This document shows positions 46,040 to 57,902 of a stretch of DNA of 64,000 nt, piece after piece. Below the pieces are notes generated by a model. That model saw only the letters and a list, made by a program, of their open reading frames with translations. It was not told the DNA's origin and ran no database searches. Every line of letters starts with the position of its first letter. Position 1 is the first letter of the stretch. The DNA is from Anastatus disparis (Eukaryota; Arthropoda; Insecta; Hymenoptera; Eupelmidae): contig JAFFSR010000373.1 in assembly GCA_017163975.1 (NCBI GenBank), positions 1-64,000 of the forward strand. Reading direction: 5' to 3'. Made by a program: the position numbers and the translations under genes.

Positions 46040-48905
46040 TAGTAAATGATCTATAATTGATTATAGAGTTTTTTCCTTCGTCGGATTGGTGATAGTGATG
46101 ATTTTGTAGTTAGTAACTTTTCACAAAGTAGTTCTTTTAAGTTTTAATGTCAGTGGACGTGTTTCAAATTATAATTCTTTCCACAGTAGGCTGGTTGATA
46201 TTTCCACTACAGTAAACATTCTACAGATGTTAAATATTCCATTATTTTTTTTTCGACATTTTCACGACAGTAAATGTTTAACGAGTATCAAATCCATTTA
46301 GAGTAGTCTCTAATCATTATCACAATAATCGATGTTGTACGATTGTAATTCAGTTGAAAAATGTCTTTAAACATGAGTAAGAATAGGATACTTACAGCTG
46401 AATGAATAATAAAATGTTGAGGCATTATGAGTTATCTTGTGACTTTAATATACATTTTTATTTCATAGGTATTCTAACAGTGGCTTGTAATTTAGGATAT
46501 CTTTTATCTTTTTATATACACCGGACACTAAATTAGAAAAAAAAGTAATTATAAAATTTATACGATAATAATTACTTTCTCACGACAGTGTCGCTCTGAC
46601 AATTTTTAATTTTTTCCATGATTCTCTTCAAATCTGGTACAACCGTTAATATTAACGATTTATAATTTATGCTGTTGCTGACTTTCGTGCTGTTTAGGAT
46701 AGTGAATACTTTTCAGTTGGTGATTCATTTTACAGTTGTGTTTGTACATTTTCATGAGAAAAAATATTTCACCGTTTATAATCCTTTCTCCAGTTTTTTT
46801 GTATTTTTCTACAACTGTCAATATTCTACGGATTGTAATTTTTTTTAGGGTTACCCTTGAATATTCTAATAAAAATTACATTTTCACGACACTGCTCATT
46901 TGATGATCTTTAATTTTTTACAGAGTGTTGTTTGATCATATTCTTAATAGTAATTATGGAGTGTTTTATAACTCTTTACAGAGTCATCTTTCTAAGTTTT
47001 AATTTCATGAAGAAATAATTTGGGATTTCCAATTTCCTCCATAGTAGGAATTGCTTTTTGTATCCGAATAGCTACCTTTCCACGACATGAATCTATATTT
47101 TAATTTTATTGTAAAGATTTCTCTGTGTTCTATAACTATAATTAACCGAGAAAGAATACGCTGTTTACATTAGTACGGAGAAGAAAAAATAATTGCAGGT
47201 CGAATATATCTTTTCTTTTTTATCACAGACACAATCCTATTACAAAATCCAATCATTTTTGCAATAACTAATAAAAAAGCCGAATCGTCCATCAGAAGCG
47301 CAATATTCTTGACGATGAGAAATGATTGATTCCATCGCTTTATTGTGAAGAAAACCTTAATGATCTTCGAATATAAAGGGAGGTATAAGCAATTAAGTTT
47401 TTGAAAGTTTTTTAGAATGCAAATCGATACAATTGAATTCTTCATAATAAAAATATTATGCTGGTTTTGTATAATTGCGACTTTCTTTGTAATTTTTGCT
47501 AACTTAATTCGTTTTTGCAAGAAATTTATTCTTGTATTAGAAAAGGACGAAGATTTAGGTCTACCCTTGAACATTTTCATAAGAATTACATTTCCACGAC
47601 ACTGCTCATTTGATGATCTTTAATTTTTTACAGAGTGTTCTTTAAGCATATTTTCAATAATAATTATTGAGTGTTTTATAACTCTTTACAGAGTAATTTT
47701 TCCATGTTTTTATTACATGAAGAAATATTTTAAGATTTACATTTTTGTCCACAGTAGACTTTCCATATTCTTGCCTCAGTAAATATTTCAAAATAGATAA
47801 ATGTTTTCAAATTTTTCTATCTACATTTCTACGACAGTAAATATTAAACACGTCCTGAATCAATTCGGAGTTGCCTCTAAACACTTTCACGACAGTAAAT
47901 GATTTACCATTTGTAATGTATTCCAAAGTTATATTCCGATATTTCCACGACGCTTAATATTTTACGGTCTAAAGTTTATTACAGCTATTTTTTGACATTG
48001 CTGCGACATTAATCATCACACAGATTGTAAATATTCTAACAGTAAATTTTTCACTCTTCTACGACATTAAATGTTTTACAAATTTGAATTCTATCCTCTG
48101 TTGTTATTACACATTTTGACGACACTTCATATTTTACATTTTGTAAACCTTTCTACATTTACCTTGCGACTTTCCTGTAATAAATATTATTGTATTGATT
48201 GTAATTTGTTTTGAAGTTGACTTGCAACAATTTACAACTGTAAGTATTCTACAGTTAGTAGTTCACTGTATGGTTGTGTTTAATCATTCTTATGACAGGG
48301 AATATTTTACCGTTTGTTAGTTACATTCCAGTTTTTCCTGGACTTTTTCAATATTTAGACTTAAATGGTTCCTTATTTCATTCATAGTTAGTTAACGACC
48401 ATTGCATGTACATCTATTCTATGATTTTTTTTCCAAGACATTAGACAGTTCTTACAGGAGTTAATAACATATTCATGATCGTATCTGGATAGATTTTTCT
48501 ATCCGAATAGAGACCTTTCTACGACAGAAATATGTACTTTAATTTGATGATAACAATTTCTTTGTACTATATAACTATAATCAATGTAAAAAGAATAAGG
48601 TATTTATATTAGTACAGAGAAGAAAATAATAACTGCAGGTCTAATATTTATTTTCTTTTTAATCACAGTCCTAATCCTATTACAAAATCTAAGCATTTAA
48701 ACAATAGCTAATAAAAAAGCCGAATCTTTCATCAAAAGAGTAATTTCTTTTTCATAAGAAAGGATCGATTCCGTCGCTTTATTGTTAAGAAAACCTTGAC
48801 GAGCTTTAAATATAGAGGCAGGGGTAAGCAATCAAGTTTTTGGAAGTTTTTTTGATTGCAAATCGATGAAATTAATCTTTTTTTATGAAAAGGTATTGCT
48901 GGTTA

Positions 48906-49392
48906 TACAAGAGCGTCTGTGGCGTAACCGGCTAAGGCGCCCACCTTATACGGTCTCTTTATATTCGCTCTGAATGGTCGGGGGTTCGATTCCCGGTGAA
49001 AACACCTGAAATTTTTCTCAGACGTTTTTCATCGGAAAAAGAATTTTAGAGCGCGATTGGTAATTAATCCTGGCGTAGGTTTTTTACTGGGGGAGTTTTT
49101 CCTATGTCACAGGCTTTAGGCCTGGGCAAATGCAGGAATCTATCGTAGAAATCTATTTACTTACTGTTCTAGGAACGTGGCAGTCCAAGATTTTTTCGGG
49201 CATCGGGTAGAATTAAGTTAGGTAGTGTTTGGTAGTGTAAATACAAGTCACAACGATTCGATAGGATATGGTAAAAACACAGGACTTGTAGGAACACCCA
49301 CACACAAAGGTGGTATGGGTGCCGGGGAAATGGCACTTAAGCCGAAAAAACCGGAGCCACTAGGGCAAAATAAAAATAAAAAAAAAAAAAAA
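48906..49392 (+). mobile_element. tRNA-derived SINE (third family) with poly(A) tail
   Basis: GAGCGTCTGTGGCGTAACCG carries a perfect A box (TGGCGTAACCGG), and GGGGTTCGATTCCCGG is a perfect B box at about 48981. The body includes TTTTTACTGGGGGAGTTTTT, CCGGAGCCACTAGGGCAAAA and an A-rich tail at 49370-49392. TATTGCTGGTTA on the left (48894-48905) is repeated on the right as TATTGCTG (49393-49400) plus GGTTA after a later insertion (49698 onward). This SINE differs in body and tail from the 8642 and 38918 families. A 62-codon frame inside it is not a gene. Confidence 0.85.
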
Positions 49393-49400
49393 TATTGCTG

Positions 49401-49696
49401 CACTGAAAACTAAAAGGACTAGCTATTAGACTTGAAGTTTAGTCAGAGCGCCTAAACGCACTATAGCATGCGCGCCGTAAAACGGATTAGTAGCTAGTCC
49501 CTCCGGCGCACTGAGAAGGCCAGAGAGCTCAATAGCAGCGCCATAGACGAGTGTCAAGGCAAGATTCCCGCGTGGGCACAGTCGTCGAATTCGAAAGAGT
49601 TCTTCAGGAAGCCCGAAAGGCTAGAAGCGCCGCCTTTTCACGGGCATGTTACTGGTCTTGGGTTAGGGTAATAGCTGAGCGAAAGAATTCTCAGTG
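49401..49696. mobile_element. 296-bp CACTGA...CAGTG element inserted in the SINE target duplication
   Basis: Begins CACTGAAAACTAAAAGG and ends GCGAAAGAATTCTCAGTG, so the ends are short inverse repeats. TG flanks both sides (49399-49400, 49697-49698). Removing it restores the SINE duplication and the satellite flank (TATTGCTGGTT...ATGCGAC) seen in other units. It is clearly GC-richer than its surroundings. It contains a 13-bp stem, GGACTAGCTATTA (49422) with TTAGTAGCTAGTCC (49488), enclosing a GC-rich loop. No open frame. It could be a non-autonomous DNA transposon; the superfamily is not assigned. Confidence 0.7.
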
Positions 49697-50337
49697 TGGT
49701 TAAATCATAGATGCGACTTTTTTTGTAATTTTTGCTTATGTGATTCGTTTTTGCAAAAAATTCATTCTTGTATTAGGAAAGGACGAAGATACGTGACCTC
49801 CTCTTGGAACTGTATAATTTATCTTTCTGCAGTAAAAAATATGTGAATCGTTCCAATATTCGAAGAACAGGCTAGATCTGCTGTTCTGATCTAATTGTAT
49901 TATCATTATTTATTCCAGTATCAATCACTGTATCTGCGAATCAAGAGTTGAGCTCAATCAATATTATCGATACGAAAATTTAGATACAAGGTAATAAAAA
50001 TATCCAATGAAGTTTAAGAAAAGTGAGGAACGCTGAAGTAAGAGATTATATTAAAAATATTCTCGCGTTCCTTGATTTTCTAAAAAACGATTTTATAGAA
50101 TTTATTTTCTTTATGTATAAATATTCATAATTATAATATTTTTTGTGCTTAGCTTTTTATTCTCAGATGCAAGGCTGAAGATTTAAATACATAACATTAA
50201 TCATAATTAGACAGTGACAGCAAATTTAGCCGGCTTTGTACAATGATTCGTGATGTAATACATTTCCATATTGTGATTTAAAGCCGACAATAAATTATAT
50301 AAAAATTAAATATAAGGACTTCATAAAAACAATTACA

Positions 50338-50690
50338 TTTTCATGACAGTGCTAGGTAAACGGTCTATAATTGATTTGAGTTCATATACATTTTAATTTC
50401 ATCAGTATTCTAAAAGTGGTTTTTGATTTAGGATATCTTTCATTTTTTCGTATGTACCTGACACTAAATTAGAAAAAAAAGGAATTACAAGAATTATACA
50501 ATAATGATAACATTTTCACGACAGTGCTTAGTAAACGGTCTATAATTGATCAGAGTTCATATACATTTTAATTTCACAAATATTCTAAAAGTGGTTTTTG
50601 ATTTAGGATATTTTTCATTTTTTCGTATGTACCTGACACTAAATTAGAAAAAAAAAGAATTACAAGAATTATACAATAATGATAACATTT
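50338..50690. repeat. ~173-bp tandem duplication inside array 1
   Basis: CGACAGTGCTTAGTAAACGG with TCATATACATTTTAATTTCA occurs at about 50515 and in near-identical form at about 50342. Both are followed by AAAGTGGTTTTTGATTTAGG and ATTACAAGAATTATACAATA. The step is close to three 57-bp monomers, so it was probably made by unequal exchange in monomer register. Confidence 0.7.
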
Positions 50691-51750
50691 TCACGACAGT
50701 GTCTCTTTGACATTTTTTTATTCTCTCTATGATTCTCTTCAAATCTTGTACAACTATTGATATTAACGATTTATAATTTATGCTGTTTGCTTTCGTACTG
50801 TTTAGGATAGTGAATACTTACCTGTTGGTAATTTATTCTATAGTTTCACGAGAGTGAGTATTTCACTGTTTGTACTTCTTTCTTCAGTTTCTTCGTAACT
50901 TCTTACAACTGTCAATATTCTAAAGATTGTAATTTTTTTCAGTGTTACCCTTGTACATTTTAATAAGAATTACATTTCCACGACATTGCTCATTTGATGA
51001 TTTTCAATTTTTTATAGTGTTCTTCGGGCATATACTCAATACTAATTATTTAGTTTTTTGTAACTCTTTACACAGTAATCTTTCCAAGTTTTTATTACAT
51101 GAAGAAATATTTTAGGATTTACAATTTCCTCCACAGTAGACTTTCCATATTCTTGACACAGTAAATATTTTACAGTAGATAAATGTTTTCCTATTTTTCT
51201 ATCAACATTCTAACGACAGTGAATATTAAACACGTCCCAAATCATTTCGGAGTTGTCTCTAAACATTTCCACTACAGTAAATGTTTTACGATTCGTAATG
51301 TATTCTAAAGTTGTGTTCCGACAGTTCTACGACGCTAAATATTTTACGGTTCGAAGTTTATTATACAGCCATTTTTTGACATTTCTGCAACATTAATTAT
51401 TGCACGGTTTGTAAATCATCTAACAGTTGAGTTTTTACTCTTCTACAACATTAAATATTTTGCAGTTTGAAATTTTATCCTCAGTTGTTATTTCATGTTT
51501 TGACAACACCTAATATTTTACATTTTGTAAATTTTTCTACATTCTGCTTGCAACTTTCCTGCAATTGTTATTATTCTATAGTTTGTAATTTATTTTAGAA
51601 TTGACTTTCAATATTTCAACTACAGTATGTGTTGTACAGTTAGTAGTTTACTGTAGGGTTGTCTTTGGTCATTCTTATGACAGATAATTTTTACCGTTAG
51701 TTATTTACTTTCCAGTGTTTTCTGGACTTCTTCACGACACTTAGACTTGC

Positions 51751-52127
51751 AAATCAAGAGTTGAGCGCAATCGAAATCATCATTATGAAAATTTATACAT
51801 AAAAAAAAAGAAAATTATCCAACTGTTCTTGAGAAAATTAAGAACCGCTAAAGTGAGATATTATATTCAAAACATTTTCACGTTTCTTAGGTATCTCAAA
51901 AACATTTTTTCATCTTGTTCAAATATTTACAATACTTATATCGTTTACGCTTAACTCTTACTTTGCAGATCTATAAATATAATGATGACACTTCTTCAAC
52001 AAAATAGATTTGATGGATTCATTTAGCATATATTATAGTAGAAATGATTTCCTAAACCTTTACCGTTTTCGATCTTGTGCTTAGTTTCTAAAAATGAGTG
52101 GAAAGTATATTTGATTTAATTTTCAAA
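51751..52127. other. Junction between the two satellite arrays, box orientation switches
   Basis: The last forward box-like word is CACGACACTTAGAC at about 51733. The first reversed ones are AATGTCATGAAAGTC and GAAAATGTCGTGGAAATG at about 52128-52156. Between them are AAATCAAGAGTTGAGCGCAAT and AT-rich sequence with no recognised gene or element. The AATCAAGAGTTGAGC piece also occurs at about 49938. Confidence 0.6.
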
Positions 52128-55100
52128 ATGTCATGAAAGTCGAAAATGTCGTGGAAATGTTGGAATGCTATTGAATGCTATGGCGAAGAGATATTATTTT
52201 GTGGATAATATACAAGAATAAATATAAAGTCATCCATCATTTCTAAACAACATGGTAAATCACGCGGTTGTTAGTTATACAAAAAGAATACATAACTCGC
52301 CTCTTATATATAAGTGTCTGTATTCTTATAATTTTTTGTTTGCTTATTGGTTCTAGTATCGATGAATAAACTTTCAAAGTACTAATTATCTTGATAAATA
52401 ATTCAAAACGCTGCCTAGCGTTAATGCCTTTCATACTACTTGGTTTCGCATACATTCACAAGTATACGAAAATTATGTCCTATTGCCGCCACTGTCGTGG
52501 AAATGTCATTCTATACCTTAAAGGCTTTTGAAATATAAATTTGTTATTTCACTCTGTATTTCTAAAGCAATGATGACTAGGAATGATACAATGGAACATC
52601 GAACTGAATTAAATTAGTCTGTTTAGGAGTATTTTATTAATGCAGCGTTAATTCCGCAGATGCCAAGATTCTATCATTTTTCCAATGGAGAAGCTTTTAA
52701 TTGTGTCACTTTCCTCTGATTTTAACTTCTGCCAAAGAATTACTAAACATTAAATACATTAAAAGAAAACATATCGAGACAATGTTTTTTTGTATCTTAT
52801 AAACAATAATTAGTAAAGAATTTTTAATTTCACATATCACTAGATGCGATTAGTCAATTTAAAAGTATTTAATTATGTCCACCTGATTTTAAATTAAAAG
52901 AAAGAAATGTCGTGGAAAAGTTAAAAATGTCATTGATGCCATAGTGGAGATATATAATTATGTAGACTTCATACAAGAATAAATATGAAGTCATCGATCA
53001 GTTCTTAATTACAAAGTGGATCTTACAGTCGTTAATGATAGAAGAATCGTGCAATTCACAGCTACTTTATTGTTTTCGTATTGTAAAAATACATTGTTTT
53101 TTGATTGGTCCCAGTATTGATGAATAAACATTATGAGTACAAATAATCTTATTTAATAATTCTAAACGCTGCTCAGCAAAAAGACCTTCTTTACTATTTT
53201 ATAGTTGCAACCATATAATAACCTATTTCAACGTTTTATTATTTATTTTACAGTTCCGTTTATGTTTCCTAATATTATTAAGTTATTGGTTTGTGCTGAA
53301 CGCATTCATATAGCGTACAAAACATTGAAAGCCAGAAATGTCGTGGAAATGTTGGAATGCTATTTAATGCTGTGGCGAAAAGATATTTTTTCGTGGATAA
53401 TATACAAGAATAAATATAAAGTCATCCATCATTTTTAAACAACGCGGTGGATACCGCGGTTGTTAGTTATACAAAAAGAATGCAAAACTCGGATCTCATA
53501 TAAGTGTCTGTATTCTTATAATCTTTTGTTTGCTCATTGGTTCTAGTATCGATAAATAAACTTTCAAAGTACTAATCATCTTGATGAATAATTCAAAACG
53601 CTGCTCAGCGTTAATGCCTTCTATACTAGTCAGTATCGCATACATTCACAATTATACAAAAATTATGTCCAATCGCAGCCACTGTCGTGGAAATGTCATT
53701 CTATACTTTGAAGGCTTTTAAAATATAAATTTGTTATTCTACTCTGTATATCTGAAGCACTGATGACTAGGATTAATACGATGGTACATCGAACTAAATT
53801 AAATTAGTCTGTTTCGGAGTATTTTATTATTGCAGAGTGAAATCCGCAGATACCAAGATTCTATCATTTTTCCTATGGTGAAGCTTTTAATTGTGTCACT
53901 ATCCTCTAATTTCAACTTCTGCCAAAGAATTACTCAACATTAAATACATTAAAACAAAACATGTCGAGACAATGTTTTTTTGTATGTTATAAACAATAAT
54001 TAGTGAGAAATTTTTAATTTCACATAGCACTGGATGCGATTAGTAAATTTATAAGTATTTCATTATTCCCACCTGATCTCAAAGGATTTAAACATTTTAT
54101 CATTTATTATATCCTAAATCTCATATTTTTTCTAATATTCTACGGATAAATACTACTGCCGGAAGTATTCCTAAAGTTGACATAACATTAAGAGCAAGAA
54201 ATGTCGTGGAAATCTTAAAAATGTGATTGATGCCAGGTGGAGATATATAATTTTGTAGGCTTTATACTAGAATAAATATGAAGTCATTGATCATTTATTA
54301 ATCACAAAGTGGATTTTATGGTTGTTAATTATAGAAGAATAGTGCGATTCACAGCTACTTTAAAGTTTTCGTATTCTAAAAATACATTGTTCTTTGATTG
54401 GTCCCAATATTGATGAATGAACATTAAGAGTACAAATTATCTTTATAAATAATTTTGAACGCTGCTCAGCATGAAGGCCTCCTGTACTATTTCGTTGTTG
54501 CAACCATATCTTAACGTATTCAAACGTTTTATTATTTATTCTATAGTGTCGTTTATGTGTTCTAATATTCTAAGGTTATTGATTTGTGCTGAACGCATTC
54601 ATATAGTTAACAAAATATGGAAAGCCGGAAATGTCGTGGAAATGTTAGAATGCTATTTAATGCTAAAGCGAAGAGATATTATTTCGTGGATAATATACAA
54701 GAATATATAAAAAGTCATCATCATTTCTAAACAACATGGTAGATCCCGCGGTTGTTAGTTATACAAAAAGAATGCAAAACTCGGCTCTCATATAAGTGTC
54801 TGTATTCTTATAATTTTTTGTTTGCTTATTAGTTCTAGTATCGATAAATGAACTTTAAAAGTACTCATTATCTCGATAAATAATTCAAAACGCTGTCTAG
54901 CGTCAATGCCTTTGATACTACTTGGTATCGGATACATTCACAAGTATCCAAAAATTATGTCTTATCGCAGCTGCTGTCGTGGAAATGTCATTTTTAAGTT
55001 TAAAGGCTTCCAAAATATAAATTTGTTACTTTACTTTGTATTTCTAAAGCAATGATGACTACGATTAATACAATAGTACATCGAACTAAATTAAATTAGT

Positions 55101-57559
55101 TGGTTTTGGAGCATTTTATTATTGCAGCGTGGAATCCGCAGAAACCAAGATTTTATCATTTGTCTAATGGAGAAGCTTTTAATTGTGTCACTATCCTCTG
55201 ATTTTAACTTCTGACAATGAATTACTAAACATTAAATACATTAAAACAAAACATGTCAAGACAATGTTTTTTGTATGTTATAAACAATTATTAGTAAAGA
55301 ATTTCTAATTTTACATAGCACTGGATGCGATAAGTCTATTTCAAAGTATTTCATTATGTCCACCTGATTTTCAACGATTCGAATATTTTATTATTTCTCA
55401 TATCCTAAATCTCATATCTCCTTCAACATTCTACATATAAATACGGCTGCCAAAAGTATTCCTAGAGTTGACATGACATTAAGAGCAAGAAATGTCGAGG
55501 AAATGTTAAAAATGTCATTGATGTTATAGTGGAGATATATGATTATGTAGACTTCATACAAGAATAAATATGAAGTCATCGATCATTTCTTAATAACAAA
55601 GTGGATTTTATGGTTGTTAATTATAGAAGAATAGTGCGATTCTCAGCTACTTTATTGTTTTCGTATTCTAAAAATACATTGTTCTTTGATTGGTCCCAAT
55701 ATTGATGAATAAATATTAAGAGTACAAATTATCTTAATAAATAATTTTAAACGCTGCTAAGCATGAAGGCCTCGTCTACTATTTCATTGTTGCAACTATA
55801 TAATAACCTATTTCAACGTTTTATTATTTATTCTATAGTATCGTTTATAATTCCTAATACTGTAAGGTTATTGATTTGTGCTGAACGCATTCATATAGTT
55901 AACAAAACATTAAAAGCTGGAAATGTCGTGGAAATGTTAGAATGCTATTCAATGCTATAGCGGAGAGATATGACTTCGTGGATAATATACAAGAATAGAT
56001 ATAAAGTCATCCATCATTTCTAAACAACATGGTGGATTCCGCGGTTGTTAGTTGTAAAAACAGAATGCAAAACCGGGCTCTTATATAAGTGTCTGTATTC
56101 TTATAATTTTTTGTTTGCTTATTGGTTCTAGTATCGATAAATAAACTTTCAAGTACTAATTATCTTAATAAATAATTCAAAACGCTGCCAAGCGACAATT
56201 CGTTTCATACTACTCGGTATCGCATACATTCACAAGTATACAAAAATTATGTCTTATCGGAGCTGCTGTCGTGGAAATGTCATTCTAAATTTGAAAGGCT
56301 TCTAAAATATAAATTTGTTACTTGACTTTGTATTTCTAAAGCAATAATGACTAGGATTAATACAATAGTACATCGAACTGTATTAAATTAGTCTGTTCCG
56401 GAGTATTTTATTATTGCAGCGTGGAATCCGCAAATACCAAGATTCTACCATTTTTCTTATGGAGAAGCTTTTAATTGTGTCACTTTCTTTTGATTTTATC
56501 TTCAGCCAAAGAATTACTCAATATTTAATACATTAAAACAAAAGATGTCGAATCAGTGTTTTTTTGTATGTTATAAACAATAATTAGTAAAAAACTTTTA
56601 ATTTTACATGTAACTGGATGCGATTAGTATATTTTAAAGTATTTCATTATTGCCACCTGATCTTAAACGATTCGAACATTTTATGATCTATTATATCCTA
56701 AATCTCATATTTTCTCTAATATTGTACGGATAAATACTGCTGCCGAAAGTATTCCTTAAGTTGAGATGACATCAAGAGCAAGAAATGTCATGGAAATGTT
56801 AAAAATGTGATTGATTCCATGGTAGAGATATATGATTTTGTAGGCTTTATACAAGAATAAATATGAAGTTATTGATCATTTTTCAATTACGAAGTTGATC
56901 TGATGGTTGTTAATTATAGAAGAATAGTGCAATTCAATGCTACTTTATTGTTTTCGTATTCTAAAAATACATTGTTCTTTGATTGGTTCCAGTACTGATG
57001 AATAAACATTAGGAGTACAAATTATCTTAATAAATAATTCTAAACGCTGCTCAGCATGAAGGCCTCCTGTACTATTTTATTGTTGCAGCCATATAATAAC
57101 CCATTTCAACGTTTTATTATTTATTTTATAGTGTCGTTTATGGTTCCTAATATTCTAAGGTTATTGATTCGTGCAAAACGCATTTATATAGTTAACATAA
57201 CATTGAGAGCTGGAAATGTCGTGGAAATGTTGGAATGCTATTTAATGCTATGGCGAAGAGATATTGTTCTGTGGATAATGTACAAGAATAAATATAAAGT
57301 CATCCATCGTTTCTAAATAACATGGTGGATCCCACGGTAACTAGTTATACAAAATGAATGCAAAACTCGGCTCTTATATAAGTGTCTGTATTCTTATAAT
57401 TTTTGTTTTGCTTATTGGTTCTAGTATCGATAAATAAACTTTCAAGTACTAATTATCTTGATAAATAATTCAAAACGCTGCCTTGCGTCAATGCCTTTCA
57501 TACTACTTGGTATCGCATACATTTAAAAGTATACAAGAATTATGTCTTATCGCAGCCGC

Positions 57560-57902
57560 TGTCGTGGAAATATTGGAATGCTATTTAATGCTATGGCGAA
57601 GAGATATTATTTTGTAGATAATATACAAGAAAGAATATAAAGTCATTCATCATTTCTAAACAACATGGTGGATCCCGCGGTTGTTAGTTGTACAAAAAGA
57701 ATGCAAAACTCGGCTCTCATATAAGTGTCTGTATTCTTATAATTTTTTGTTTGCTTATTAGTTCTAGTATCGATAAATGAACTTTTAAAGTACTCATTAT
57801 CTCGATAAATAATTCAAAACGCTGTCTATCGTCAATGCCTTTGATACTACTTGGTATCGGATACATTCACGAGTATACAAAAATTATGTCCAATCGCAGC
57901 AT
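57560..57902 (+). repeat. Extra 343-bp monomer created by exchange at the box
   Basis: At 57541-57580 the left flank is of type 3 (TATGTCTTATCGCAGCCGC). The box then continues into the type 2 right flank (ATTGGAATGCTATTTAATGC) instead of CATTCTATAC. The monomer therefore begins as type 3, continues as type 2, and is followed by a normal type 3 at 57903. The junction coincides with TGTCGTGGAAAT. Confidence 0.85.

Larger units (their letters stand above)
39666..51750. repeat. 57-bp satellite array 1, organised in ~3-kb higher-order units
   Basis: Anchor AGTTGAAAAATGTCTT occurs at about 39665, 42698 and 46353. Anchor TAGGATAT(C/G)TTTCATTTTTTC-like occurs at about 39807, 42846, 46495 and 50428. 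After removing the 606-bp MITE and the ~790-bp insertion at 48.9-49.7 kb, unit length is about 3.03-3.14 kb. Within each unit, 57-bp monomers with CACGACAGTAAAT words alternate with a non-57-bp segment (TATTATGCTGGTTTTGTATAA, then CGAAGATTTAGGTCTACCC). A ~710-bp internal duplication is also present. ACATTTCCACGACA recurs at 41258, 43943, 47589 and 50975. No gene is supported; short frames repeat in each unit because the units are recent duplicates. The array may be heterochromatic or centromeric. Confidence 0.85.

Noticed and set aside
40747..47623. Conserved small protein (frames with ILCWF..ATFFVIFAN) in the 3-kb units
   Set aside because: The similar frame appears in each unit on both strands because the units are recent duplicates. 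No family is recognised and the ends vary.
48911..48995. Functional tRNA gene
   Set aside because: The A and B boxes are good, but the distance between them is too long and the sequence continues into a SINE body with poly(A).
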